NCBI RefSeq assembly: GCF_051020975.1
Contig: NC_135032.1
Span: 13,144,001 to 13,208,000, forward strand
Direction: 5' to 3'
DNA length: 64,000 nt
DNA from: Osmia lignaria lignaria
Taxonomy: Eukaryota > Arthropoda > Insecta > Hymenoptera > Megachilidae
Below the pieces are notes generated by a model that saw nothing but the letters and a program-made list of their open reading frames with translations, was not told the DNA's origin and did no database searches. Below are positions 1 through 12,769 of this stretch, in pieces (position 1 is the first letter of the stretch; each line of letters begins with the position of its first letter). The translations under genes were made by a program, and so were the position numbers.

Positions 1-2086
1 ATGCTGTTTGCAAGGGTCATAATGTACGATAATTGTGACATCATTTTAATAACTATTATAATAAACAGTTTGTTCGAATGTGTACAATAAATTAAATAGA
101 TATAATGTAGATTAATCCCTTGGAATCTTCAAAACCTTTGTTCCAATTGATTGTCAGATTTTCCTTTTTTGAATTTATTTTTTCAATAAACAGCAATATT
201 ATGCTATGAAATAGAACCTTAAAAAATTCATAATAGTTATAAATAACAACCGTGTATTATGTTGAAAACATATACAGTATAAACTCTCATGACTATGAGG
301 TTAGAATTATAATTTGGTTTCCATACCAGACTATTTATGTTACGTATAAGACGAAAAGTATAATTTATTATCATATCAAACGTATCAAAATCATAATTCA
401 AGTATCACATTTTTGTTAAAATACATTTTTTACAGCGATAGTTGGAAGAAACCATCGACTGTTCTCTGCTGTTCCTTTGGTTTCTTAAAACTGTAACCAT
501 TTTGACTGAACAAAAAAACATAACAGTACTTTATCAGTTTCTATAACGAAAAAGTAAATGTATCAATACAAGCGATAAATTTCTTTATTTTTTTATTATA
601 AATATTTAAAAACATTCGTGTTATTCATGTTTCGACATATATACATATATATATGTATATATATATATATATATGTATATATTTATATGTATATCGTACT
701 TGATTTATCTCAAACCGACTTACACATACGCAATATTATATCGAATTTGTTTTTCGTCTTGTGGATAATTAATTACAGTAAAGGTAAATTATTAATTACA
801 ATTAGATAAATAGACACATTTCTCTTTCGATTAATTATTCGTCATTGTGAATTAGCCAAATTTATTCTGTTTTTAAAATGTTTTCGAGGTGCAAGAAGCT
901 AAATTTTATGTACACAAAATTAATGTATGTATATTTACTCTCGTACAAATGTTTAAACTAACATAATGTTTATGAGATTTTTGTTTCCTATTTCTTTTTT
1001 TTGAACGAGAGTGTTTTTGCGACCTCAGTATATACAGATATAAATCGGCTCTGTCACATAATACGTAATTTTCAACTCTTTAACATTATCTTTCCTTAAT
1101 TTATGATTAAAATTCTAGAGTTATGTTTGAATTCAATATGTTCATCAACCGTCCTAATTTTTTTCATACTTTCTTTGCTGATCATTCAAGGTTTCACGCA
1201 TAAAATAAAATACTTTACATATGAAAAAGAATGTTGTTATTATTATTACTATCATTATTACTATTATTTAGTATTGCATGTAGAACTTCGTTTAAATCTG
1301 ATTTTACGTTATATACAAGAATAAAAAAAAATTTGTGAATTTATAATACTTGCTTGTGGTACGATCATTTTTGTCATCTAACAAAATGTGTTTATTAAAG
1401 TTCAATCGAAATCATCGTAAGAAATAAGATAAAGATTTTGATCGTCCAAAATATTAGGACTTTGATATTTTTGCACGATTCATCAAAACGTGCTATCTAT
1501 AAATGTGGGTATCTTGAAAACCTGTCCCTATGTTATGATCGCAATAGAAATTGTAAACAATTGTCATGAAATGTATAGTTTTCATCGGTACAGAGATCTT
1601 TTCTCAAAATATTTATTTATTTCGTTTGACTAGTTATACTTATCTGTTATAACTGAGCGTCAGGATTTTGACTCGATCATAAAATTCGACTAACTATTCA
1701 AGATATCGTTGATTAGATGGTGTTAAAAATATTTGAAGAATCAACTTCAGGAAATGTTTGAAAATTTAACGAGATAATTAAAGGTGTAGAGCGTTTGCGA
1801 TGTCCATTACACGCTTATACGTGTACGTGATATAATAATGTCGCGTGCCACGAATTCAATCGAAGTATACTGACTATTTTATCGAAGTACATGCTTTTAA
1901 ACAAAATAATAATAATGTCAATGATAATTTAGAATCGTATACCGAGTTCGAGGCAGCGAACATCTGTACATCATATGTTTTGCTTTTTCTTTTTTTTTTT
2001 TACTTAAGTTACCTACACTTATTTATACTTGATTTAAATAAAGACTTGTTCCAATTTTTCAAATATTCCAAAAGAAAAACCATTTA
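1..2086. other. AT-rich non-coding stretch left of HDAC1
   Basis: No exon chain can be supported here on either strand. The open frames are short, AT-driven and have no recognisable protein character. A (TA)-rich microsatellite lies at about 638-690 and a short TTA run at about 1236-1268. The right part is probably the 3' UTR of the minus-strand HDAC1 gene, whose stop codon is at 2087-2089; where the transcript ends is not visible. Confidence 0.6.
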
Positions 2087-5000
2087 TCAGGGATTTGCTC
2101 CAGCATCCTTCTTTGTTTCTTCGTTCGTGGCATTTGCTTTTTCATCTTTCTCATTTTCTGTAAAATATTACTTGTTATACAAATAATAAGAAAAAACAAA
2201 AGTATGTTTAAGAAATAAAAAGAAATTAAATTTACATACCTTTAGGCTCCGATTTTATATCTTCTTCTTTTTTGAGATCACCTTCTATACCTTCTTGTCC
2301 TTTTTCTAAACGAGGTCGTTTTCTGGAACCCTTTTAGTAAAAAAAAAAAAAAGGAATTGTGATTTAAATATAAAAGTATTTAACACAGATGTAACATTGT
2401 ACCTGTCAGGTAAAATGAAATTATGAAATAATAAAATGTTGATACAATTTACAAACGCAATAAATATTACCTTGAATGACCTATTATCCCTTCTACCACC
2501 TTCTCCTTCTTCTTCACTATCACTATATTCATTTTCATGCTGTATCCTTTTATCTAAATCTCGTTGTGGTAATCTTTCATCCGGATTTACTTTTTCCTCG
2601 GCCTCTGAATCTTCGATAACCGCTCCATCTTCAGGAATGGGTTGAACTTGTACACCCGGAGCATGAGGTAACATTCTCAAATTTTCAAACAATCTAGTCC
2701 TATAAAGAATATCGAATACATGGAACGGGATGTAATTAGAAATATTCAGTTATTTAACTTTGTTGGTAATACATACTTAATTTTCTCAAGGTATTCAGGT
2801 GTATTTTGATTTGCCATATTTGAAGGACTAATATGCAATTTAAAATCAGGTCCAAAATACTCGAAATAATCATTATAAGGTAATTCATTTGCAATCTCAG
2901 AACCAAGGGCTACCGATGTTTCATATGTCCAACATCTGGATACATTTCTGATTGTATATCCGCCGCCACCAACCATTAGAAAAGGTAGATTATATTTTTT
3001 TACAAATTCAACACATTTTCCATGACCTCTCACTGTTAAATTAAAACAGCCTAATCTATCTCCTACAAATAACATGTTAAATTAAAACGTTGCAAACTAT
3101 TTCATTTCTTTGCCCTGATCTTTATGTATGAATTAATTACTGCTATATGTATATGCATAAATCTGTACCTGTAAGTGAATCAGCACCACATTGTAGAACA
3201 ACTGCAGATGGCTGAAAGGTTTCCATTACTTTTGAAATTATAGGTACAAATATAGATTCATAACTTTCGTCATCCATACCATCTCTCAATGGTATATTAA
3301 CAGCATAATACTTTCCCTATATTGAAATATCATAAATTAATGTATAAGATTGAAATGCAGTTGATCAGACATCTTACCAGCCAAGTTCTTACCTTTCCTG
3401 CACCAATGTCCCGTAAATCTCCGGTACCAGGAAAATATTCACCATATTTATGAAAGGAAACAGTCATTACTCTATCAGTGGTATAAAAAGCTTCTTCTAC
3501 ACCATCACCATGATGAACATCAATATCAATATATAGGACTCTTTGATGATATTTGAGCAATTCCAATATTCCTAACACAATGTCATTCACATAACAAAAA
3601 CCTGAAGCTTCACTTTTTTTGGCATGATGCAAACCACCACCCCAGTTTATACAAATTTCTGAGGCTTGTTTGTTCAGTTTTACAGCAGCAGCTACAGAAC
3701 CTCCAGCTGATAATTGACAAAATTCATATAATCCATCAAAAACAGGGCAATCCTCTCCTACATTAACTAGAAAGACAGTTAAATTTTATTAGACCTTTTA
3801 AATATAATACTCTTATATTTTTATTATGGATAGAAATATTAATTTTATAGCCTTACATCGTTGCATCTGCTTATTATATTCTGACATATTATCAGGCCTT
3901 ATCGACCTCAGAAACCTAATGTATTCATCACTGTGAAATTTTGTCATTTCATCTGCAGTGGCTTTATGTGGTCGCTAAATATTAAAAAAAGAAAAAAAAA
4001 ACATTAAATCTTACAAGACATTATAAGAAAAGAAATAAAAACATATTACTAAATTAGGTCCTTACATATATTTCCATTTTCCTATAAAGACCATAATTTA
4101 AGAGTAAATTATGTGTCATCCTTATGCGATGTGGCTTCATTGGATGCCCTTGTCCATAATAATAATTTCCAATATCACCTAAAGCATAATTTTTGTTCCT
4201 TTATTTGCTCTAGGATATCATAAAAATGTACGAAAAAACAGAATAACAAAAGTATGCGGTGTGAATTCGTAACATTTCTAAAAAAAATAATTCAAAACTT
4301 AAACTGAAAATGTATTGCAATAGCAATGTAGTACGGTCGACCGAAATATACCTGAAAATCTTTCGTACATTTCATGAAAAAATAAGCACATCAATGATAC
4401 CGAAAACTGAAATGTCATTTTTGTTAAACGATTTGTAGACAATTTTAAGCAAAATCATAAATTCATATAATTCCGATAATTTGAACTATACATTTTTTAC
4501 GCTTTTAAATATATTTTCATAACCTACAATTAGTTTACTTTGTTTGAAACGATCGACCATACTACAAGACTATAATTATAATATTAACGAATAACACTGA
4601 CTTTAGTTATAACATAAAGTTGTATTTATAATTGGTAATTCTATTGTAACAAAGTTAAGGAGTAGGAATCATTAGATTTTGACATATCAAGTATCAAGGC
4701 TTACTACAGATATTTAAATACAAGGAAGGCAAAAAAATATATTGTTTTTCTAGAATAATGACTTGAAAAGAAATTTAAAAAAAAAAGAAAACACAAAAAT
4801 AAGATATCGAGTGTTAAATGAATGGCAACTGTTTGGGTATATAAGTAAGGTAAAGCCGACGCTTTCTCTTCGTTGAAGTAAGGTAACATGGAGATACACT
4901 TATGAATCTCTCGCTTTAACGCATGTAAAACCATGCAAAAACCTGTAAAGGATGCCAGAAATAATAAATACAGTAAAGAAACTGTATGCATTTTAAAGAT

Positions 5001-5234
5001 TTTCAATATTAAAAAAACTTCTTGGAGTGAAAATGCATTGAAAGGCATTAGCTGAGGTGAAATAAGTATATCGTACATGATATAAGCGCGAATAGCACAA
5101 ACACATTTTGACAATTTCTCCGTGTGTGTGCGATGTTTTCGCGGGATTACAATACACCACGAAGATTTAAAATTTTTTCACTTACTGTCGTAATAGTAGC
5201 AGACACGCTTCTTGCTATGTGGTAACGTTGACAT
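2087..5234 (-). CDS. HDAC1: Histone deacetylase 1 (Rpd3/HDAC1), class I
   Basis: Zinc-dependent class I histone deacetylase, the catalytic subunit of Sin3, NuRD and CoREST corepressor complexes in the nucleus. Nine exons keep frame: 5234-5186, 4178-4066, 3974-3857, 3766-3393, 3316-3169, 3062-2777, 2699-2471, 2330-2240 and 2157-2087, giving 492 aa, close to the usual length of about 480-520. The start ATG gives MSTLPHSKKRVCYYYDSDIG, the normal insect N-terminus. The catalytic His-His pair falls at residues 140-141 (GGGLHHAKKSEASGF), the same numbering as human HDAC1. The metal-site DIDVHHGDG and the glycine loop MVGGGGYTIRNVSRCW are intact. The tail after about residue 390 is acidic, then Lys/Glu-rich with an RKRPRLEK nuclear-localisation-like stretch, as in Rpd3. 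Identity is as sure as sequence reading allows; only UTRs and alternative tails are open. Confidence 0.97.
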
Positions 5235-5347
5235 TTTCACCGATTTCTTTCTATTGAACTGTAAAATATTTGATATGAATCAAACGCGAACCGCGGAGTG
5301 TCGCGGTATCCAGCGACAGGACACAGCGTCACTAGATCTCTCATTTA

Positions 5348-5357
5348 CGCATGCGCA
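5348..5357. promoter_or_regulatory. NRF-1/Ewg-like site upstream of HDAC1
   Basis: CGCATGCGCA lies 114 bases upstream of the HDAC1 start codon. Extended two bases left it matches 11 of 12 positions of the NRF-1 (insect Erect wing) consensus YGCGCAYGCGCR. A GC-richer patch with TGTCGCGGTATCC lies between it and the ATG at about 5295-5312. Role in HDAC1 transcription is inferred from position only. Confidence 0.45.
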
Positions 5358-5635
5358 ATATTCCATAATTTAGGTTTCAAATCTATCGTATAGATGCCGC
5401 TCTACTTCAAAATGAACTTAACCATAAAATAAATAATATCCAGAATAGATGCGTTGCTGTTAAAAAATAAATTAAAACATTGAATTCGTTTAATTAAAAA
5501 TAGTAATGTATACCTATATTATAAATGATAATGAGAATCATTCTGGAATAATAACTGTTTCATACATTTATAAAACAAGTACATATGTACATAGTATTTA
5601 TATTTTACTATGTTTCTTCAAGAATTATACAAATT

Positions 5636-5860
5636 ATTCGTTCGAGACAACATACTTGTTTTGCGCAGATCAGAGAAGCCGTGTACTCTTACTTCTAGCT
5701 TCGTGGCACTTCGTGGTCATATACATACACAGTGGAGAAAAATATATGAGCAGAGGAAGCAAGTGATAACGTCGAAGGCCGAAGAGTATACTGACAATGA
5801 ATATAAGATCACCCGGTGCCACAATGCGCTTGCGCAGATGAAACATGTAATTTTTTGAAT
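5636..5860 (+). mobile_element. MITE-like dispersed repeat, copy 1 of 3
   Basis: This block aligns by eye with 17626-17841 and 58188-58387. Shared words in the same order include CTCTTACTTCTA, TGGCACTTCGTGGTCAT, GAGGAAGCAAGTGATAACGT, CGAAGAGTATACTGA, GGTGCCACAATGCGCTTGCG and CAGA. This copy is the most diverged at its ends, with an apparent insertion at about 5650-5675, so its boundaries are approximate. It has no coding capacity. Confidence 0.75.
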
Positions 5861-7174
5861 TATAATATTTACCTATACTGAAGAAATTGAAGATAAATAT
5901 AGAAAGAAATCTTTTATTTTGAAGCCTTATGCACAATTTTATTCTACAGTTGTGTGCGTAAACAAAATAACGTTGCTTTAAAGTTATCCATGATCATAGA
6001 TTAAAGAAATCTGTGAACAAAGCTATTAAATTTATGAGTTGCTAAAAATTGAGTACACAGCAGATCGTAATAAATTTTCACTTGGAAAATGTACATTACG
6101 TTAATGTTAAAAAGAAAAAGTAACGTATCAAAAGAATCGTTTCTTATTTTAAACAGAATGTAGAAAAAAAGAATTTTTATTCGATTCGTTGAATACAACA
6201 GAATCGATTTTGGCAGTATAATTTTCATCATCCCGAATTAATCGCTTAATCAATTACTAAATTTATTTATATACTTGTGAAATATTAAAAATTTTGATGA
6301 TATCGATGTCGAATGAGTAGGTACGATAAATGTATCAAGCAATGTATCTTCTTCCTTCTTATAACACGTATAATCTACAGCTGCCGTTTTTGTTGCTGTT
6401 TCATCAGTTTTTTTCTCTCTCAATTTTTCAATTCGTTTTCGTAAACGCATATTTAACAAATGTACAATTTGCTTATATTTTTAAAGAAAAGATAATTTCA
6501 CTCTCTTTCTGTCTTGAAATTTATAGATATTTCAACAAATCATAACTTTGTTTGACATGTTCCGTTTTAAAAATAAGTTTCGTTACAGTTTCTGCTTTCT
6601 TGCTACACGAGAATCACAAAGTAGAAAAATACATACGCAAAAGATGCGTATGGAATATGTAAAAAGTGATGAAATATTTATAAAAATGCATACATGGAAA
6701 GAAATTTCGATGATCGCATGAAATAAATGTAATCATTAAAAAGAAAAAGGAAAAGACTAAGATTTGTCTAAATGAGAAAAAAAAAGTGGCCTAGAATAGC
6801 TGCCAAATAAGGAAGAAACAAAGATAGCAGACGCTATGAAAATTTGTATAAATCTTATACAGTAGAAACGTATGATCGTTTCATGATCGCAGTTACAATG
6901 TAAAAAGCGAGAAATTATTATATTTTATCGATGTAACATACGAGTGAAAAGTCAACGCTCGATACGCTTCGATAAATGTCAGTTTTGTTGCGTGATAAAA
7001 ATACAATTTCCTTTATACACTTTAAATACAATATGTAGAAAGGAAAATAATGACAATTTAAAGTTGCTTTTGCAAAGCGAATATCGCAGTGACCAAAAAG
7101 TGAGTTCTGCCATTTTCAAGAAACGTAAATTGTCTGGGCAATATTTCAATTCACCGTAAATTCTGCGTTCTTCA

Positions 7175-7230
<56 letters not shown>
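7175..7230. repeat. (TTA)n microsatellite
   Basis: About 56 bases of uninterrupted TTA/ATT repeat in the spacer downstream of the F-box gene. Confidence 0.95.
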
Positions 7231-7231
<1 letters not shown>

Positions 7232-7424
7232 AAATTAAGCCTGTATTCCTTAGCGTGCAACATTTGAAAGAACACAAAAATATCCGTAGCTCGTCGTTGC
7301 TGAAACAAGTACGTTCGATCAGGATATCTCTCGAAGAGGATAAAATGGATCTAGAAGTCTGTGTAACTTTGGAACTCGATTCGAACCGGAATATCGATCA
7401 TGATTGATCGTAATACGCGTTAAG

Positions 7425-7518
7425 AAGAGTATCTTTAAGTTGACCGCATTAAAGATACTCTTTCGAAGACACGACCTTTTGTTTAAAGGAAGAGTAACAT
7501 TTTTGAAAGGTTACTCTT
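7425..7518. other. Two adjacent perfect hairpins downstream of the F-box gene
   Basis: Hairpin 1 has a perfect 14 bp stem, AAGAGTATCTTTAA (7425-7438) with its complement at 7449-7462 and a 10-base loop. Hairpin 2 has a 9 bp stem, AAGAGTAAC (7490-7498) with its complement at 7510-7518 and an 11-base loop. Both stems open with AAGAGTA. They lie 150-250 bases past the stop codon of the minus-strand F-box gene, so probably in its 3' UTR. They are too short for typical microRNA precursors. Confidence 0.6.
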
Positions 7519-7670
7519 TGGCAATCGGATGAGGTGCGCGTATACCACCATAGACGCATTCGGTTTGGATACGACATACGTCGTTCGTCTGTTCGTTTAT
7601 CGGGTTTCGCGCGTACACCTTTGTCGCTTTTCTTATTTTCTAAGAGGCTAGGAAAGTTGCGCCGAAGCTC

Positions 7671-10600
7671 TCACAGGGAAAAAAACTTCAAAAAAGTTTG
7701 CGGAGGAATCGGAACATGGAGGGAGGCTCGATCGACGTCTGCTAATTTCTCCTGAAACGCTGGATCTTGGTCCGCGATGCAGGGATGGCCCAACGATCGC
7801 CAGAACAGGCAACGACAGTTGCGACACAATTGAATCATCTCTGCGTATTCTTCTCGCAGACCAAACGATCTGTAAGCATTTCCATCAAATTCTGTTGTGT
7901 AGGCGCGCAACAAGACACCAAGTATGTATTACGTTATGTATTCAACAGAACACGTACCTTCGAGCAATAGTGAATATGGTTTTCCAGTCTTTCCCAGGAT
8001 TGTTTTGTCTAGTGGTAGCTATTTGTTGTGGCGTAAAATGATATTGAGCGAGTTCGCGCCATATTCTTTGTTCTTGAGCGAGAATGGCGAGATGTTCGCA
8101 AGCCTCCGAAGAAGCTTCGATATCTCGTGGATCGCTCAGACGAAGAAGTACTTCTCGACGACATTCGGCTGGTAAATCCGACCACTGCGGTTGCTGTTCT
8201 TCGTCTGGCTAAAAATAACAACAATTCGTTGAGTTATCATTATTTTGTTTCGTTTTTGTTTTCTTTCTATTTACCTGAGTTATAGTGATAGACGAGGCAA
8301 TTTGCAAGATTCTTTCGAGGGCAGCTTTGTGCTTTTCCCATAAAATTACAGAACCTAAAGGTCTACCACCCCAACAACAGCCCGCGCTAAAAGCTCGCAC
8401 CCTTTCGATCAGACGACGAAGCCTTCCGGTTTGTTGTTGCGATAACGATACTGCAAGATTGACGGTACGCAAATACGATGAAAACGTTTCGAAGGCTGAA
8501 AATGATCGATTTAAATCGTAGTTTACCTTCTAACGCGACTTCTTCCAGCATATTGAAAAGGACCCGCTGAGCGCATCCACTTAGTCCACCCATTCTGTGA
8601 CTGACCAGAAGATCCAACAGTCGTACGATATAATTGAAACGACGACAATCGTGTACCGCGGACAAAAAGTCAAGCCTTTTCAGCGCATCGCTCAATCCGT
8701 TGAAACCAGCGATCTACGAATTTAAACAGACATTACGTCGCGATCCTTTCTCTTTTCACTTGTCGTTTAATCCCTGGATTTCAAGCATAAGAATAGCGAT
8801 CCAATGAAAGGGAAAATTGAGCAGACGCTGTTGCCCTTCGCCCATCGCCCGCCGTCACCTTCTTCCTCGGTCTCTTTCCATATCTCCGCAAGCCGTGTGC
8901 CGCAAGCCGCAAGTCGCAAGTCGCAAGTCGCAAGTCGCAAGTCGCCGTTTCACTGCACTTTTCCTTCTTTCCGTCTTTCGATTAGCTCTCTCCTTTCTTC
9001 GTTTTCGATCCATACGCGACAGACGTCGTATGTACGACCTTCTTAACGAACAAATTCTATTCCTCCCCTGTTTCACCACCAGGCCTGGGTTAAATATAAA
9101 CAGCGACGGAACAAGTCACTCACCTCGCGTGTACACTTTAGCGTGATGCGGCAATGCGGCTGGACGATGCTTTCTAAAATTACACGAAAAGAAAGTTAGT
9201 CGAAAATTTCCAGTAAATTAATCCACCCTCTCTTCCAATTAAAGAAAGAAAAATAAAAAGAAAAAGAAAAATAAAAATGCTCCGCGAATGCGTCCACACC
9301 ATAAGGCTTGATAAATCAACGATCACGCTCACCTTTCTTTTTATCCTTTTCCTTTTTGTCGAGCGCATCTTTATCGCCGCTGCAAAATAAACAAAATCAA
9401 GTAATTACATACCAAGTATTCTAATTTTTCCAATTCAACGCGTTCTTCATATTTAACAAGGTAACGATTTCAGAACAGAACATTTGATGACCTTGATCGA
9501 AAACCTGATCTCTCAAAGGAGATGCACCTACGTATTCAGATACGACCTATGCCCACGTGCTTGCTTCACTCTGTGTATCGTGCACGAGTCAATGACACTC
9601 CTATAGCCGAGTTTTATTGTTCGCGATCAACGGAAAGAAACGATACGCGTGGGTGTTTAAACCTGATTTTAAAAGCACTACGGACAAGTGCATTGTCATT
9701 TCTTTGAAATTCTTTCGAAACACCAATCTGAAGTAATTTCTTGGATAAACATTATTTAAACATTTTTCTATGAAAACGAAATGAGACCAGAAAAGTTGGC
9801 GATACGAAAGGAGATTTGCAAAATTGGTTCACCCTCTTAGATTAGCTAGGTCACGACCTACTTCTACACAGACGCGGTTGTATCGATACTATTCATTCTC
9901 TTTGATACATTTAACAAAGTAGGTAACGTCGAACGATAAAATCAAAAATATCATACGCGGGAATAAAGGATCATTCCGAACATTTTCTATTCTTCTTATT
10001 GTTTTCTATTCGACGACGATAAACGCAACACCGATTCGTCATTGTATGTATGTAATCAAGTTCAAGGCACATTGTGCGACTTAAAAATATGCTTTGAGCG
10101 AATTTATGAAGCTGTTGATTGAAGCGAAACTGTGCGATTCAGAAGCCAAGGTCAACGGACACGTAACAGCTACTAACTACGGGTAAACTCTACTTACATA
10201 CACGGATCAAACGCGGAATCGAATACAAGTTTCCTTCGTATTATAATTTTTCATTATAATAAAATTTCAAGAAGAAGAGATATATTTTGTTCGCCAAATG
10301 CAAGTAACGTTTACATATTTTTTATTCGAGTCTCGAGTATTTAAGTACCTGTCAGGGGAACGCGCAAAGTATGTTCGCGTGTGCGCATTACGTACGACGT
10401 ACAGTACACGCGTATGTAGTAACAAGCAAGCACAGTATGTATCTACCGTTAATTGAAAACGCAACGAGTCGCATCGTGGAAAGCAGAAAAGATGAAACAA
10501 ACGTGCAACCAGTTGAAATTGAAAACAATTTCTTTCTCATTCTATTATACAATAGAGAAGCGAGCTAAGAAAATAGACAGAATCTGTTTTTATTAGTATT

Positions 10601-11095
10601 GCATTTCTGCGTACATACATATGGATGTATATCTACTTCCCCCTTTGTACTCGAGTTAAAATATTTGAACAATCGATATATGTACATAGTGAATCGACAC
10701 ATTTTACGTGTGCAACGCATACAAATCCTTCAGAATAACGCGTATTAAGCAAGAATGATATTAAATTTTGTCTAATTATAAACGCAAAAGATACGGTAGT
10801 GGTCAGACTTACGATTGTAAACAAATTAACAACTGTCATTCGACTGATGTAACATCTGCGAGGCAGACAGTACGTCCGAGAGCAACTAATCGTATCTGAT
10901 GCTGTTTGAAAACAAAGAACAACTTGGAATACAGAAAGCAGATCAAAGAACAAAAGTCGATAATTGTACTTACCGAAGCAGGAGAGAAAGCGTTTTATTG
11001 TTGGCGCACTCGAGGATTTTCTTCTTTTCCCAACCTTCAACGGTCTTGACCCATTCCTCGCCAGGGCTACGCCAATCTTTCGATATGAACGGCAT
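7671..11095 (-). CDS. FBXO32: F-box only protein 25/32 (atrogin-1-like)
   Basis: Substrate-recognition subunit of an SCF (SKP1-CUL1-F-box) ubiquitin ligase; vertebrate relatives are FBXO32 (atrogin-1/MAFbx) and FBXO25. Seven exons keep frame: 11095-10974, 9379-9333, 9173-9124, 8713-8527, 8495-8275, 8208-7958 and 7869-7671, giving 358 aa, against about 355 in vertebrates. The N-terminus MPFISKDWRSPGEEWVKT parallels MPFLGQDWRSPG of FBXO32. A middle block RLDFLSAVHDCRRFNYIVRL matches the family leucine-rich region. The F-box starts near residue 218 (WSDLPAECRREVLLRLSD). The C-terminus has the family's LQLCRNC-like motif as IQLCRNCRCLFW and ends TFLKFFSL. A 1.6 kb first intron separates the start exon from the rest. 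Vertebrate FBXO25 and FBXO32 are duplicates, so the symbol is a family label. Confidence 0.92.
8901..8945. repeat. 7-bp tandem repeat in F-box gene intron
   Basis: About six head-to-tail copies of GCAAGTC (first copy variant GCAAGCC) inside the intron between the exons ending at 9124 and starting at 8713. Confidence 0.9.
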
Positions 11096-11339
11096 TGTCT
11101 GCGAGAAAGATGCGAGACGGGTGTACTCGCGCACGCAAATTTTATCTTCCCCTAAGAAATCTTGTATAAAATGTACCTCACGGTTTCACGGACGCCTAAT
11201 GTTTGTTAGCAAGACGGTTCGGTCCGTTCGGTTTACTTCGCGGCTGCGATCGACCGCGCATGGCTTTGTTTTACTGACGTCACTCTAATATCAGCTGTGC
11301 GACTGATCGGCCAGTTCACTCCAGTCCAGAATACTGTTT

Positions 11340-11373
11340 CGCCATCTTGCAATTTTTACATCGCGCATGCGCA
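11340..11373. promoter_or_regulatory. YY1-like and perfect NRF-1-like sites upstream of the F-box gene
   Basis: CGCCATCTT at 11340-11348 is the reverse complement of AAGATGGCG, the core of YY1/Pho sites. CGCGCATGCGCA at 11362-11373 matches all 12 positions of the NRF-1/Erect wing consensus YGCGCAYGCGCR. The pair lies about 245-280 bases upstream of the F-box gene start (11095, minus) and 240 bases past the end of TSR3, so it most likely marks the F-box gene promoter. Factor identity is inferred from motif only. Confidence 0.6.
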
Positions 11374-11612
11374 GTCGATTACTATCAATTAAGCGTAATA
11401 TTCAAATTCATCAAATTATTATTATTATATACATTTCTTTCATTTACGACATTGCTACTCTACTTTTATTCAACGAATGGAGTATATTCGTAAATATTTT
11501 TTATTGGTAACGCACCAATTCGAGCGGTACAAACATTTCACGCGATAGTTACGTTTCAATCGTACAAAGATATTAAAGATATTATACACAAATGTATATA
11601 CAGAAATATTTT

Positions 11613-12656
11613 TTACATTATATTCATATCGTTCATTTGTTTATCTATATGAGAAACAATATTTGCGGACACTGATTCCTCTTCCTCCTCTTCTGTTTCT
11701 GAATCGGTTGGTGGGAAATCTGAAACAGCTGGGAAACAAATAGATATTATAACGTTAATGAAATAAACTAACACATCTACAATATGCGTGTAGCAAAGAA
11801 CGAAAATTACCATTTCTGTTTATCTTTTCCTGCCTTGCTTCTACAAGGAATTTTTCTTGCGCGGCTATAATTTCTTCAGCGCTCGTACAAACAGAATATT
11901 TCTTCAATAACTCTTCGTTTAATTCCAAAAACGAATGACCCCATGAAAATTTTCCAAGATAAAATTTTGCTTCTTCGACGAAACCTGTTATAATTAAAGC
12001 AGCAGCTATTGCTTCCACGCAACTTAATTGACACGGCCTGCCATAATTTATTGGATTTGCAGCAACTAGAAATGGTAACAGACGAGGATTAGGAGTCCTC
12101 ATTCTACTGAATGGAGTATCGTCTAAACGTGCCCAACTGCAATCGACCACTGCACAACCGTAATCTTGTATAATATCGCGATCCGTTGGACTTACACACT
12201 GCAATATAATATTTCACTTTGGAATATAACCGATCAGTCTGTTTCATAAACTGTATACATACATAAGTATTACGTGTTTCTTACCTTTTGACCAACCGGC
12301 GTAAGAACCAGTCCTGAAAATCGGCTTCCTAACCGGAGTATTTTCACTAAGCCATGCCTAACTAGTTTTCTACCGGAACATTTTTTAGGATCGCATTGCT
12401 CAAGATCCCACATTGCAATTGGAAAAGAAAGAGAATGAACCTTTTCTTCTTCTACCTCTGAAAATTACATGTTAAACATTCTTTTTTTTTTTTTTCTAAA
12501 CACAAGTATATAATCAAAGGTTACATTCTAACCTGTTCCCTCATCTTCCTTGTCAGACTTATCTCTTTCTTGCCGATATTTTTCTTCTTTTCCAACGACA
12601 TGCCGAGGCCGTCTCGTCAATACTTTCTTTTTATTCTTTTTTCCGTAAGAAGACAT
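11613..12656 (-). CDS. TSR3: 18S rRNA aminocarboxypropyltransferase TSR3
   Basis: Transfers the 3-amino-3-carboxypropyl group from S-adenosylmethionine to the hypermodified uridine of 18S rRNA in late cytoplasmic 40S maturation. Four exons keep frame: 12656-12533, 12457-12285, 12198-11811 and 11719-11613, giving 263 aa; yeast and human proteins are about 310, the difference lying in the charged tails. The N-terminus is a short basic tail (KKNKKKVLTRRPRH). Family signatures follow: MWDLEQCDPKKCSGRKL, CAVVDCSWARLDDTPF, LPFLVAANPINYGRPCQLSC, EAIAAALIITGF and FSWGHSFLELNEELLKKYS. The tail is acidic (a Glu run). The start ATG is the first one in frame and lies 114 bases from an inverted-repeat element that occupies its 5' side. 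Single-copy housekeeping gene; identity is secure. Confidence 0.95.
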
Positions 12657-12769
12657 TTACGAAACTTCAAAATGTTTCGTAATAAGACTTCTCCCTACAG
12701 TATACAATGATATACAAGCACATTCAATAAAAGTTGAGAACATTATGAACGTCTTTGATGGCGTATCTG

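Larger units (their letters stand above)
5358..7424. other. Spacer between HDAC1 and the F-box gene
   Basis: No exon could be supported on either strand. The stretch holds one copy of the dispersed inverted-repeat element (about 5636-5860), an AT-rich middle with only chance open frames, and a long (TTA)n microsatellite at 7175-7230. The part right of about 6500 may include 3' UTR of the minus-strand F-box gene. Confidence 0.5.

Noticed and set aside
7671..7913. Treating the TTG-initiated C-terminal F-box frame as a separate gene
   Set aside because: The frame is the last exon of the FBXO25/32-like gene; an acceptor at 7870 joins it in phase to the F-box exon.
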